Positions 1 through 6,403 of a stretch of DNA of 64,000 nucleotides are shown piece by piece; positions within the stretch are counted from its first letter, which is position 1, and every line of letters starts with the position of its first letter. Below the pieces are notes generated by a model. That model saw only the letters and a program-made list of their open reading frames with translations, did no database searches and had not been told where the DNA came from. Where the stretch lies: positions 1 through 64,000 of the IMG/VR virus record IMGVR_UViG_3300047281_000098, one strand, 5' to 3'. This DNA comes from a virus. Position numbers and translations under genes: made by a program.

Positions 1-1
1 C

Positions 2-30
2 TTGATATGTTCAGTGTAACGTAGTATACT
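2..30 (+). promoter_or_regulatory. sigma70-type promoter of the cold-shock gene
   Basis: TTGATA at 2-7 and TATACT at 25-30 are separated by exactly 17 bases. The predicted transcription start is about 37, giving a leader of roughly 23 bases before the cold-shock gene. It differs from the later promoter family of this phage in having no conserved spacer sequence. Confidence 0.6.
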
Positions 31-59
31 AAGTTCTTTAACATGAAAGCGGTAATTAT

Positions 60-275
60 ATGTCAGCAGGAAAAAGTACAGGTCGGGTAAAATGGTTCAA
101 CGAAACTAAGGGTTTTGGATTTATTACTCCGGATAGCGGTGGAGTTGATTTGTTTGCCCATTACAGCGCAATTCAGACAAATGGTTTCAAAGTTTTGAAA
201 GAAAACCAAAGCGTTAGTTTTGATGTAGTCATGGGTGACAAAGGCGCACAAGCTGCGAATATCGCCCCTCTGTGA
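60..275 (+). CDS. CspA-family cold-shock protein
   Basis: A 71-residue single cold-shock domain, the usual family length. It shows the two nucleic-acid-binding motifs: RNP1 KGFGFI (residues 17-22) and RNP2 around DLFAHYSAI (30-38), after the typical GRVKWFN start. Such proteins bind single-stranded RNA/DNA and melt RNA structure. In a phage it may favour translation of phage messages or act as an antiterminator; that role is inference. It has its own promoter and lies 14 bases before smpB, so the two may be co-transcribed. No strong Shine-Dalgarno is visible before the ATG. Confidence 0.93.
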   Translation: MSAGKSTGRVKWFNETKGFGFITPDSGGVDLFAHYSAIQTNGFKVLKENQSVSFDVVMGDKGAQAANIAPL

Positions 276-289
276 TATAACGACTACCC

Positions 290-715
290 ATGTTCGAAAA
301 TAGAAAAGCCTTTTACGATTACGAAATACTCGAAGAGTACGAGTGTGGTATCATGCTCGAATCGTGGGAAGTAAAAGCCATTGCCAATAAAGTGTGCGCC
401 ATAGTAGGATCACACTGTAAGGTCCTGGACAGCGATGTATTTTTAATTGGAGCAAGTATGGGCTCATCCGAAAATGAGCAACAGCGTACTCGCAAGCTAT
501 TGCTACACCGTAAAGAAATCAATCGGCTCATTGGCAAAACAAGAGAAAAGGGCTTGACGCTGGTGCCTTTAAAGTTGTACAATAAGAATGGGAAGTTTAA
601 GTTATCAATTGGTGTTGCTCGTGGTAAGAAAGAATACGACAAGCGGGAAACTGATAAGAAGCGTGATATCGAATTAGAAACACGCAAGATTGTCAAAAGC
701 CAAAAGTTAGCATAA
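290..715 (+). CDS. smpB: SsrA-binding protein SmpB
   Basis: 141 residues, shorter than the roughly 160 of E. coli SmpB. The family signature is clear: GIMLESWEVKAI near residues 20-31, RKLLLHRKEINRLIGK near 68-83, and the basic tail KEYDKRETDKKRDIE near 115-130, which in known SmpB enters the empty mRNA channel. SmpB binds the tRNA-like domain of tmRNA and delivers it to stalled ribosomes. The partner RNA is encoded about 2.2 kb downstream (2896-3190). SmpB is normally a bacterial housekeeping gene, so its presence here with a tmRNA is notable. The first third is somewhat shorter than usual, but no key motif looks missing. Confidence 0.95.
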   Translation: MFENRKAFYDYEILEEYECGIMLESWEVKAIANKVCAIVGSHCKVLDSDVFLIGASMGSSENEQQRTRKLLLHRKEINRLIGKTREKGLTLVPLKLYNKNGKFKLSIGVARGKKEYDKRETDKKRDIELETRKIVKSQKLA

Positions 716-726
716 CGGAGAATATT

Positions 727-912
727 ATGGGAACTTGGGAATATAAAACTACGAGTGTACCAATTAGTACACAAATCATCGCCGGGCGTGAAGTCACGAT
801 TTTTTCGCTGCGCCAGGAAAAAGCCCGATATATACCAGATTGGAGACCAAATCCAATAACTAAGGTGTGGGAACAGGATCCGGACGATATTATGCCAGAA
901 AGTTTCGAATGA
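727..912 (+). CDS. hypothetical 61-residue protein
   Basis: A small protein rich in Trp, Pro and charged residues with no recognised domain. A GGAG Shine-Dalgarno sits 7 bases before the ATG (ACGGAGAATATTATG). Its TGA overlaps the ATG of the next gene in an ATGA junction, so the two are translationally coupled. Function unknown. Confidence 0.75.
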   Translation: MGTWEYKTTSVPISTQIIAGREVTIFSLRQEKARYIPDWRPNPITKVWEQDPDDIMPESFE

Positions 913-1109
913 ACGAACGAATTAAAGAACTTGCTGAACAGTGTCATTGGGAAACTTACGGAGTCAATGGTGAGTTGTTAGCGTCTGGATTCGATGAAGA
1001 AAAGTTCGCCATGCTGGTGATTCAAGACTACGAAAACGATAAACGAGAAAGTCGCCGTGAAATTAAATCAGAGTTAGGTTACAGTCGCATCGGAAGGAAC
1101 AATGTATGA
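909..1109 (+). CDS. MNERI-family small protein (divergent C-terminus)
   Basis: 66 residues starting MNERIKELAEQ, the N-terminal signature shared by at least eight genes in this window. The middle motif is degenerate (EEKFAMLVIQDY in place of EKFAELIVREC) and it lacks the usual HFGVEE ending. The start is chosen at the ATGA overlap with the previous stop; upstream in-frame starts would overlap the previous gene. No function is known for the family. Confidence 0.8.
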   Translation: MNERIKELAEQCHWETYGVNGELLASGFDEEKFAMLVIQDYENDKRESRREIKSELGYSRIGRNNV

Positions 1110-1369
1110 ACGAACGAATCCAAGAACTTGCCGAGACAGCTTACCGAGATGTAGTCTGTAATCATACAATAGGTGATACTGTATCCAGAGAAGTAGTAGA
1201 TCAAAAGTTTGCCGAGTTGATTGTTCGGGAATGCGTAGGCATTGTAAACAAGATCGTTCCTCCTGGATATGAAGATTATCCTGACTACAGAGACCAGATT
1301 GAACAGTCTTTTCGTAGTGAGTGTGTGGCAGAGATTAAACAACATTTTGGGTTAAATGATGTGGAATGA
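1106..1369 (+). CDS. MNERI-family small protein
   Basis: 87 residues with the three family blocks: MNERIQELAE at the start, QKFAELIVREC in the middle and IKQHFG near the end, followed by an unusual LNDVE tail. It overlaps the previous gene by 4 bases and the next by 14. The variable segments between the blocks carry Asp/Tyr-rich sequence. Function unknown. Confidence 0.85.
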   Translation: MNERIQELAETAYRDVVCNHTIGDTVSREVVDQKFAELIVRECVGIVNKIVPPGYEDYPDYRDQIEQSFRSECVAEIKQHFGLNDVE

Positions 1370-1586
1370 AGACATAACACAACAAGAACAGAATGATCAG
1401 TATCTACAACAAAACCCACATATTGCAGCTGGGCTATGGGCAGAGTGGGTACGTGTAGTGTGTGGGTGGGACAAGATTGCCCACCCTACTACTAAAGAGT
1501 GGACCAAGTTAAAGGCAAAGTACTATCACGGCAAAGCGCCAATACACTCTGTTGGCGAATTAAAAAACCTGAGGATAAAAGAATGA
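1356..1586 (+). CDS. hypothetical 76-residue Trp-rich protein
   Basis: Does not belong to the MNERI family although it sits between two members. It contains six Trp residues, a QxxQ-rich N-terminus and a basic C-terminal part. The start overlaps the previous gene by 14 bases, and the stop forms an ATGA junction with the next gene. No domain recognised. Confidence 0.7.
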   Translation: MMWNEDITQQEQNDQYLQQNPHIAAGLWAEWVRVVCGWDKIAHPTTKEWTKLKAKYYHGKAPIHSVGELKNLRIKE

Positions 1587-1864
1587 ACGAACGAATTAAA
1601 CAACTTGCCGCACAGGCCGGTGTGCTGGCGGATTTCGGCGAGGATATAAAAGTGGGTAGATGGGGTATTGGCGGGAGTTATCAGTCAATGGAAAAGTTCG
1701 CAGAGTTGATTGTGCAGGAATGTATGCGGCAGGTTGAAGAACAATACAAGCCTGTGCTGGAAGATACCGAAATGATGAAGGACACGCATTGGGATGGTTA
1801 TGTTCAGTGTGGTGTTGATAGCTATGTGGCCATTAGGGAACACTTTTTCGGAGAAGAAGAATGA
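1583..1864 (+). CDS. MNERI-family small protein
   Basis: 93 residues with MNERIKQLAAQAG at the start, EKFAELIVQEC in the middle and REHFFGEEE at the end. The start at the ATGA overlap is preferred to an in-frame upstream ATG at 1499 that lies inside the previous gene. The final codons read GGA GAA GAA GAA TGA, placing a GGAG ribosome-binding site before the next gene's ATG. Confidence 0.88.
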   Translation: MNERIKQLAAQAGVLADFGEDIKVGRWGIGGSYQSMEKFAELIVQECMRQVEEQYKPVLEDTEMMKDTHWDGYVQCGVDSYVAIREHFFGEEE

Positions 1865-2055
1865 CCGAAGAACATCCAACAGATGCTGCTGCTGAAACTA
1901 TATTTGAACTACAGCAAGAAAACATTCGCTTGCGTGGTCAAATAACATACCTGCAAGAAGAACTCTCTAGTGTAGAGGACGATTACGATAAAGCAGCAGA
2001 CATATACGAGAAGCGATTTGAAGAGCTTGAGCAATTAATCAGTAAAATTACATAA
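1861..2055 (+). CDS. small coiled-coil protein
   Basis: 64 residues, nearly all helical and acidic. A heptad-like pattern runs through ENIRLRGQITYLQEELSSVE and on to the C-terminus, which predicts a coiled coil. It is expressed from the GGAG in the end of the previous gene. The likely role is oligomerisation or partner binding, but no family is recognised. Confidence 0.7.
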   Translation: MTEEHPTDAAAETIFELQQENIRLRGQITYLQEELSSVEDDYDKAADIYEKRFEELEQLISKIT

Positions 2056-2061
2056 GGATTA

Positions 2062-2184
2062 ATGATGAAATTAGCCTGGCTTGTTTGGCGTGATGAAGAA
2101 ACAGAAACACCAGAGATTCACTTCTCTGAACCATACTATCACTTTAAGATAGTTGCTATTGTGTATGCGGAGATTGTACAATGA
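2062..2184 (+). CDS. hypothetical 40-residue protein
   Basis: A short ORF starting ATGATG (MMKLAWLVWRDEE) after an AAGGA Shine-Dalgarno at about 2053-2058. It ends in an ATGA overlap with the next MNERI gene. The coupling and good ribosome-binding site argue that it is real despite its size. No domain recognised. Confidence 0.6.
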   Translation: MMKLAWLVWRDEETETPEIHFSEPYYHFKIVAIVYAEIVQ

Positions 2185-2447
2185 ACGAACGAATTAAAGA
2201 ACTTGCGATAGAGGCTGAACTCTATGCTTGGGCAGAATATGAAAAATGGACTCCTACTGATGATTTTTCTGGAATTCCACATATCAGACACATCTGTAAC
2301 GAAAAGTTTGCCGAGTTGATTATTGCAGAATGTGCCAGTCTTTGCGAGGCACGAGCATGGGGGATGATTGAAAAAGGTTTCCCCGGGCACGAAGCTGTCG
2401 AAGAGTGTAGTGACATTATTAAACAGCATTTCGGAGTTGAAGAATGA
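2181..2447 (+). CDS. MNERI-family small protein
   Basis: 88 residues with all family blocks: MNERIKELAIEA, EKFAELIIAEC and IKQHFGVEE. The end is the typical GGAGTTGAAGAATGA, which joins the GVEE codons, a ribosome-binding site and the next ATG. Function unknown. Confidence 0.9.
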   Translation: MNERIKELAIEAELYAWAEYEKWTPTDDFSGIPHIRHICNEKFAELIIAECASLCEARAWGMIEKGFPGHEAVEECSDIIKQHFGVEE

Positions 2448-2662
2448 TATTAGAAGATGTAGGCCAGAACTTAAGGGAGTTGAAGATGAGCGTATTTAAG
2501 AATGAAACATTGGCAAAAATTGATGCCATGGTGCCAGCGCAAATGGGCAAGGTCAAGCAGGTCTTGTTGTTTACGCTGATTGATGAATTTATCAACGGTG
2601 GCTGCCAACACGAGGACGAGTTTATCAATAACCTGAAAGCATTTCTCGGAGTTGAAGAATGA
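2444..2662 (+). CDS. hypothetical protein with MILEDV start and LGVEE end
   Basis: 72 residues. The N-terminus MILEDV is repeated, at DNA level too, in the next gene, and the end LGVEE matches the MNERI family. It therefore looks like a mosaic: a different body carrying the shared 3' end that doubles as a ribosome-binding site. Function unknown. Confidence 0.78.
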   Translation: MILEDVGQNLRELKMSVFKNETLAKIDAMVPAQMGKVKQVLLFTLIDEFINGGCQHEDEFINNLKAFLGVEE

Positions 2663-2856
2663 TATTAGAAGATGTAGAGCATATTTTTAAACCGCAGATT
2701 GATGAAGGTACAGACAAATTATACTTTATGTTAATTGATGGTGAACACAAGATGATTGAACGCCACGACGCAAATGATCTGGCAACGCTGCTACCTATGT
2801 TAGATGCGTTTCAATATATTGACACAGTAGAACGTATACCAAGATTTAGTAAATAA
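2659..2856 (+). CDS. hypothetical protein with MILEDV start
   Basis: 65 residues, sharing its first six residues and about 19 bases of DNA with the preceding gene but then diverging. It is the last gene of this overlapping run; the tmRNA promoter begins 5 bases after its stop. No domain recognised. Confidence 0.75.
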   Translation: MILEDVEHIFKPQIDEGTDKLYFMLIDGEHKMIERHDANDLATLLPMLDAFQYIDTVERIPRFSK

Positions 2857-2860
2857 ACGC

Positions 2861-2889
2861 TTGACAAGCAAGAAGAATAAGTATATAAT
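2861..2889 (+). promoter_or_regulatory. consensus sigma70 promoter of the tmRNA gene
   Basis: A perfect TTGACA (2861-2866), 17-base spacer and perfect TATAAT (2884-2889). Predicted start is near 2896. This is the strongest possible match to the sigma70 consensus, fitting a stable RNA. Immediately downstream comes the ATACTTAAACAGC segment found after many early promoters of this phage. Confidence 0.9.
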
Positions 2890-2895
2890 AAATAC

Positions 2896-3190
2896 TTAAA
2901 CAGCGTAAAGTAGGGACTGAAAAATATTCAAGAACCCGGTTCGAATCCGGGCAGGTCCACCAGAAAGTATATCATTACATACGGTCTATATAATGACAGG
3001 TATACTTCCTAATGGGCCTGAACTGGTTCTCGATTGGGTATCAAGTATGTGTTCTATCGCTCGGCAATGTAGAAGCCGTTAGGATTGGGGTAACCCGGTC
3101 AAAGAAGCAAAACAAAAATAAATGCAAATGACGAAAGTTACGCATTAGCAGCCTAAAAACTGCTTAGGGTAGTTATACCTCGTAACAGAA
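2896..3190 (+). ncRNA. ssrA: two-piece (circularly permuted) tmRNA
   Basis: The 3' acceptor piece comes first. A T-arm (stem CCCGG/CCGGG, loop TTCGAAT, 2935-2951) is followed by CAGGTCC, discriminator A and an encoded CCA (2952-2962). After a spacer of about 51 bases the 5' piece begins GGGCCTG at 3014. It pairs with CAGGTCC over 7 bp with a G3-U70 wobble, the alanine identity element. TTGGGTA (3034-3040) can pair with TATTCAA (2925-2931) as helix P2. The resume codon GCA at 3124 opens the tag ANDESYALAA, ending at TAA 3154-3156, and a possible pseudoknot follows. The order acceptor piece, loop, coding piece is that of permuted tmRNAs of alpha- and beta-proteobacteria and cyanobacteria. The exact processed ends are not determined. 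Confidence 0.93.
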
Positions 3191-3198
3191 AATAACAT

Positions 3199-3224
3199 AA
3201 AAAGGGTAATTAATTACCCTTTTT
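3199..3224 (+). terminator. rho-independent terminator after tmRNA
   Basis: A 26-base perfect palindrome, AAAAAGGGTAAT paired with ATTACCCTTTTT, ending in a T run. It lies about 40 bases after the last likely tmRNA helix and just before the next promoter. Being symmetric it could work in both directions. Confidence 0.9.
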
Positions 3225-3226
3225 AT

Positions 3227-3255
3227 TTGACTATCATCAGACGATGATATATAAT
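3227..3255 (+). promoter_or_regulatory. sigma70-type promoter of the barrel protein gene
   Basis: TTGACT (3227-3232), 17 bases, TATAAT (3250-3255). Its -35 box directly abuts the tmRNA terminator. A short inverted repeat (ATCATCAGACGATGAT, about 3233-3248) fills the spacer and could be an operator. Confidence 0.85.
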
Positions 3256-3299
3256 AACTGAATGCTTGAGAAAGCATTTTTAACTAAAAGGAAAATAAT

Positions 3300-3743
3300 A
3301 TGAAAACTATCGTAATCGCATCGTTGATCGCATTGTCAGCAGTTACTGCCAGCGCAACTGAAATTGGTCTTACTACTACTCGTGACGGCGGGACATCCCG
3401 TGACGCATTTGGAGTTACAGTTGGACAAACATTCGGTAAGGTTGGCGTAACAGCTGGATTCGAACGCAATACCACTGGTGATGCTCAAGATCGCTACAGC
3501 GTAGTTGCCAGTACTGATCTTACTAAGTTTGGCCCAGTTACTGTGTCTGCTAAGACAGGCGCAGCATACTTGAACAACACCACTGGTGAAGATGGATATG
3601 CTCTTACTGTTGCTGTTGGAGCAAGTGTTCCAGTAACCAAGCAAGTTAGCTTTGTCGCCGAGTTGGGTCGTCAATACGGCCAAGCTCGTGTATCATCATT
3701 TGATGGTTCACGCATCACTGCTGGACTCAAGTACGCATTCTAA
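3300..3743 (+). CDS. exported outer-membrane beta-barrel-like protein
   Basis: 147 residues. The N-terminus MKTIVIASLIALSAVTASA is a signal peptide with a likely cleavage after ASA (residue 19). The rest is alternating polar/hydrophobic strands (for example VTVGQTFGKVGVTAGFER) and ends in LKYAF. A terminal Phe preceded by alternating hydrophobics is the usual outer-membrane assembly signal. The size fits an 8-strand barrel. It has its own promoter, an AAGGA-type ribosome-binding site and a strong terminator, so it is an independent, probably well-expressed unit. A role in surface change or superinfection exclusion is inference. Confidence 0.75.
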   Translation: MKTIVIASLIALSAVTASATEIGLTTTRDGGTSRDAFGVTVGQTFGKVGVTAGFERNTTGDAQDRYSVVASTDLTKFGPVTVSAKTGAAYLNNTTGEDGYALTVAVGASVPVTKQVSFVAELGRQYGQARVSSFDGSRITAGLKYAF

Positions 3744-3756
3744 ATTAATTTAGAGT

Positions 3757-3781
3757 AAAAAGGCTCTTCGGAGCCTTTTTT
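3757..3781 (+). terminator. rho-independent terminator with UUCG tetraloop
   Basis: AAAAAGGCTC, loop TTCG, GAGCCTTTTTT. The 10-bp stem, very stable UUCG loop and T tract make this a classic terminator after the barrel protein gene. Confidence 0.95.
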
Positions 3782-3789
3782 GCCGGCGA

Positions 3790-3818
3790 TTGACAATAAA
3801 TCCATTCTATGTTACAAT
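3790..3818 (+). promoter_or_regulatory. sigma70-type promoter giving a leaderless mRNA
   Basis: TTGACA (3790-3795), 17 bases, TACAAT (3813-3818). Counting from the -10 box, +1 falls on 3825, the A of the ATG of the next gene. No Shine-Dalgarno is possible in such a transcript. Confidence 0.85.
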
Positions 3819-3824
3819 ACAGAC

Positions 3825-4079
3825 ATGGAACTAAAAACTGCGACAGATTGGCAAAGCTTACATTCAGTATTGCGCAGCAAAATGAATGATGTAGGTTATA
3901 ACAGTGATTTACAGCGACTATTAAACAATATTACTGATATGGTGTCAGAGTTCAGTAAACTTGAAGTTGATGCCCGCAGAATACACAAAGATACTTCCCT
4001 AGTTGGCCCAAGAGAACAAATCAATCAAGCTATAAAACGCTTAGATCAGCTTTTGCTCATGGCCCTGTTGATGAAATGA
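3825..4079 (+). CDS. hypothetical helical protein, leaderless
   Basis: 84 residues (MELKTATDWQ...), predicted mostly helical with a Leu-rich C-terminus (KRLDQLLLMALLMK). The start is chosen because the upstream promoter puts +1 on this ATG; an in-frame start further upstream would lie inside the promoter. No family recognised. Confidence 0.75.
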   Translation: MELKTATDWQSLHSVLRSKMNDVGYNSDLQRLLNNITDMVSEFSKLEVDARRIHKDTSLVGPREQINQAIKRLDQLLLMALLMK

Positions 4080-4084
4080 TTTTC

Positions 4085-4113
4085 TTGACATTAAACCCAG
4101 AATCTGCTATAAT
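4085..4113 (+). promoter_or_regulatory. sigma70-type promoter giving a leaderless mRNA
   Basis: TTGACA (4085-4090), 17 bases, TATAAT (4108-4113). Predicted +1 is 4120, the A of the next ATG. The spacer begins TTAAA, like the main early promoter family. Confidence 0.88.
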
Positions 4114-4119
4114 ACATAC

Positions 4120-4551
4120 ATGGAACTAGAAATACACATCAAATCTAAAGCGCGTCATGCGTTTATTAATGTAGCTGCTGAAGTGTATATACGCAAACTT
4201 AAACTTACGTCAAGTAAACATAAAGTGATCATCTACTCAGTACCTAATCTTTTAAAAGAAGAGGGCATCAATGGATTTGTATATCCACACAGTGACAAAG
4301 AGATATTTTTGGGTCTTGAAAGCAGATTAAGCGTTCCGGACATTTGTCTTACGCTTGCTCACGAAATGGTCCATGTTAAGCAATACGCAAAGGGACAGTT
4401 AAAACAGCGACCAAAGCGTTCTGGTAAAGTAGAACACATATGGATGGGAAAAGTCAACAAAGAATCGTACTACGACTGTCCTTGGGAGCTTGAAGCATTC
4501 AGTCGTGAACGTGTGTTGGCCAATGAGATTGTAAAGATTTTAACAGCTTGA
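4120..4551 (+). CDS. putative zinc metalloprotease-like protein (HExxH)
   Basis: 143 residues. The zinc-binding motif HEMVH is at residues 81-85 inside a hydrophobic helix (DICLTLAHEMVHVKQYAKG), and a later YYDCPWELEAFSRE segment offers a possible third ligand. The arrangement is like small SprT-like or minigluzincin proteins. A leaderless transcript is predicted. What it cuts, or whether it is active, cannot be told from sequence. It stands beside a metallophosphoesterase gene in the early region. Confidence 0.7.
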   Translation: MELEIHIKSKARHAFINVAAEVYIRKLKLTSSKHKVIIYSVPNLLKEEGINGFVYPHSDKEIFLGLESRLSVPDICLTLAHEMVHVKQYAKGQLKQRPKRSGKVEHIWMGKVNKESYYDCPWELEAFSRERVLANEIVKILTA

Positions 4552-4570
4552 TATCTAAATATATAATATA

Positions 4571-5113
4571 ATGAGAAAATTTATCACTAGTGACTTACAT
4601 TTTGGTCACGCAAACATTATGAAGTTCTGTCCAGTGACCCGAGCAGGATTCACTGACATATCTGATATGGATGAAAAGATGATCCTTGAATGGAACAAAG
4701 AAGTGTCTGTTGAAGATGAAGTATTCATCCTAGGGGACGTGGCATTCTGTAACGCACAAAAAGCAACTGTAATCATGCGCCGCCTGAATGGCACTAAGAT
4801 TCTGATTGAGGGCAATCACGATGTGAAGAATTTGAACGACCCTGAATTTCGTGCTTGCTTCAAAGAGATTCACAAGTACCTGCGTTACAATCATAACGGT
4901 ACCATTGTATGTATGTTTCACTTTCCCATATGCGAGTGGGATCAAATGCACCGTGGCGCCGTTCATTTCTATGGTCACGTCCACGGAAACACGACCGGGC
5001 TAGAAAAGTATCGCGCCCGTGACGTGGCGTTTGATGCGACTGGGCGCGTAGTGTCTGATTTTGATGAAATGGTCAAAGACGCATTAACGGGCGAAATTAA
5101 AAGTCACCACTAA
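4571..5113 (+). CDS. calcineurin-like metallophosphoesterase
   Basis: 180 residues with the complete metal-binding set: DLHFGH (residues 8-13), GDVAF near 55, GNHD near 81, a His in FHFPI near 117, and YGHVHG near 137. These build the two-metal phosphoesterase site. The small single-domain form is typical of phage and bacterial enzymes acting on nucleotides or RNA/DNA ends; the substrate is unknown. The ATG follows an AT-rich stretch (CTAAATATATAATATA) that could be a late- or sigma70-like -10 element placed for a nearly leaderless message. Confidence 0.92.
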   Translation: MRKFITSDLHFGHANIMKFCPVTRAGFTDISDMDEKMILEWNKEVSVEDEVFILGDVAFCNAQKATVIMRRLNGTKILIEGNHDVKNLNDPEFRACFKEIHKYLRYNHNGTIVCMFHFPICEWDQMHRGAVHFYGHVHGNTTGLEKYRARDVAFDATGRVVSDFDEMVKDALTGEIKSHH

Positions 5114-5120
5114 GGAAAAT

Positions 5121-5270
5121 ATGAAATTACTTGAAGATGAATACAACGGCGTTTATGTATGGGTTGAGGAGCTGAATGAGAATATCGAACTCAGTCCTCA
5201 TTTTGATTATGAAGAAGATGCCATTCAATGGCGCGATACAATGAAAGCTAAACTGGCAAATTTCAGTTGA
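5121..5270 (+). CDS. hypothetical 49-residue acidic protein
   Basis: MKLLEDEYNGVYVWVEEL... then a DYEEDAIQWRDTM helix. An AAGGA Shine-Dalgarno lies 5 bases before the ATG. The TGA stop is inside the TTGACA -35 box of the following promoter. Its layout (short beta strand, then a D-A-x-x-W helix) resembles the next gene. Function unknown. Confidence 0.65.
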   Translation: MKLLEDEYNGVYVWVEELNENIELSPHFDYEEDAIQWRDTMKAKLANFS

Positions 5271-5295
5271 CATTTAATCCGAATTCTGCTATAAT
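5267..5295 (+). promoter_or_regulatory. sigma70-type promoter, -35 overlapping a stop codon
   Basis: TTGACA (5267-5272), 17 bases, TATAAT (5290-5295). The TGA of the upstream gene is bases 2-4 of the -35 box. The spacer starts TTTAATCC as in several other promoters here. Confidence 0.9.
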
Positions 5296-5325
5296 ATACA
5301 CATACAACAATAAATAGGACTTAGT

Positions 5326-5475
5326 ATGGTAACAGTAGAATATGACGATGAATCAAGAATGTGGCATGTGATTCAGTGGAATGATCGCCGTGGGCAGGTC
5401 CTTGCTAAATGTCATACTGAATCTATTGCCGAGCAGTTTGCTCAATCCTATCGCCTCAACGAAAGCCGCAAATGA
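5326..5475 (+). CDS. hypothetical 49-residue protein
   Basis: MVTVEYDDESRMWHVIQW... followed by a helix ESIAEQFAQSYR. The strand-strand-helix layout and size resemble small DUF-type phage proteins. It has its own promoter with a GGAC-containing leader and an ATGA overlap with the next gene. Function unknown. Confidence 0.65.
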   Translation: MVTVEYDDESRMWHVIQWNDRRGQVLAKCHTESIAEQFAQSYRLNESRK

Positions 5476-5675
5476 CAGAAATTGAAAAACTGGAGGCACG
5501 CATCGAGGCAGTAGATACAGCGATTGCCAATGTTAAAATGGCAATGGGTGTAGATCGTAAACTAAGTCACGACAAACATACTAATGGTCACTTTACAAAA
5601 GCACTAGACGAGCTAACAAGCATTCGTTTACAATTAAGCAGTCTCAAACTCAGAGTAGAAACAGTAGGTCGATAA
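5472..5675 (+). CDS. small coiled-coil protein
   Basis: 67 residues. The N-terminal helix EIEKLEARIEAVDTAIANV and the C-terminal helix ELTSIRLQLSSLKLRVE both have heptad spacing of Leu/Ile, so an antiparallel coiled-coil hairpin is likely. No family recognised. Confidence 0.68.
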   Translation: MTEIEKLEARIEAVDTAIANVKMAMGVDRKLSHDKHTNGHFTKALDELTSIRLQLSSLKLRVETVGR

Positions 5676-5676
5676 T

Positions 5677-5841
5677 ATGGACGAACGAATGAAAGAGCAA
5701 CTGTTAGCCCTTGCCTATGAACAGCAAGATGAGGTGTTTGGCTCCAGTGAGCGTGACGAGTTCGATTGTCTCATTGCCCTGATTGAAGACGGCACTATCA
5801 ACACCTTTGAAGAACTTGCTAAGTACGGAGTAGAAAAATGA
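5677..5841 (+). CDS. small acidic protein with MDERMK start and GVEK end
   Basis: 54 residues. The start (MDERMKEQLL) and end (YGVEK) resemble the MNERI...FGVEE family, but the FAELIV block is missing, so this may be a relative reduced to its ends. The codons GGA GTA GAA AAA TGA supply the ribosome-binding site for the next gene. Confidence 0.68.
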   Translation: MDERMKEQLLALAYEQQDEVFGSSERDEFDCLIALIEDGTINTFEELAKYGVEK

Positions 5842-6020
5842 ACGAACGAATTTGGGAAATTTACGGAGCATCCCTAGTGGGCACAGCCGATAATGGTGGT
5901 GATGTACTAGATCCTATAAAGTTCGCCGAGTTGATTGTGCGGGAATGTGCTGAGATAGCCGATCATGATCACGGTATGTCTGGTCAAGAACTATTGGAAC
6001 ATTTCGGAGTTGAAGAATGA
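5838..6020 (+). CDS. MNERI-family small protein
   Basis: 60 residues, the shortest full member: MNERIWEIYG, IKFAELIVRECAEIAD and LLEHFGVEE. It begins at an ATGA overlap and ends in GGAGTTGAAGAATGA, leading into the next gene. Function unknown. Confidence 0.88.
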   Translation: MNERIWEIYGASLVGTADNGGDVLDPIKFAELIVRECAEIADHDHGMSGQELLEHFGVEE

Positions 6021-6217
6021 ACGATGTAACTGGTAAATTGTTAGTAGTAGGTGACCAAATCGTCTTGATACCGCAGAACGGATACACGATGTCACTGTCA
6101 ATGGGTGTCATCATTGGGTTCACCCCAAAGAAAGTAAAGATCCAATTGACCGATAAGTGTTGGTCATATTCGGCAGATGAATGTTTGAAATTTCCAGAAC
6201 AGGTAGCAAAAGTATGA
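6017..6217 (+). CDS. hypothetical small beta-rich protein
   Basis: 66 residues with several predicted strands (GKLLVVGDQIVLIPQ, GVIIGFTPKKVKIQL), suggesting a small SH3/OB-like barrel; that fold is a guess from the strand pattern. Coupled to both neighbours by ATGA overlaps. Confidence 0.65.
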   Translation: MNDVTGKLLVVGDQIVLIPQNGYTMSLSMGVIIGFTPKKVKIQLTDKCWSYSADECLKFPEQVAKV

Positions 6218-6402
6218 TCGAACGAATTAAACTCATGCCTAAAGCCATGCCGTGGGGCGTGAAACTAGCTGTAATATTTTTGCTGATATGCTATATTGCA
6301 TTGTTATTTTTGTGGCCAGAGGCATGGCTGATCCTTACTTTCATTATTGGTCTCGGCGCTGCCATTGATAGAATCATAGAATACAATGAGAGTGGACGTT
6401 AA
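6214..6402 (+). CDS. small inner-membrane protein
   Basis: 62 residues with two hydrophobic segments, about residues 14-31 (VKLAVIFLLICYIALLFL) and 34-49. A short basic N-terminus (MIERIKLMPK) precedes them. The start is chosen at the ATGA overlap rather than at an upstream ATG within the previous gene. Function unknown; membrane location is inferred from hydrophobicity. Confidence 0.72.
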   Translation: MIERIKLMPKAMPWGVKLAVIFLLICYIALLFLWPEAWLILTFIIGLGAAIDRIIEYNESGR

Positions 6403-6403
6403 T

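Noticed and set aside
319-774. 151-codon - strand frame opposite smpB
   Set aside because: Overlaps a clearly identified gene and has no start signals.
2930-2962. A tRNA gene suggested by the T-arm and CCA end
   Set aside because: No anticodon or D arm precedes it; the 5' strand of the acceptor stem lies downstream at 3014, so it is the acceptor piece of a permuted tmRNA.
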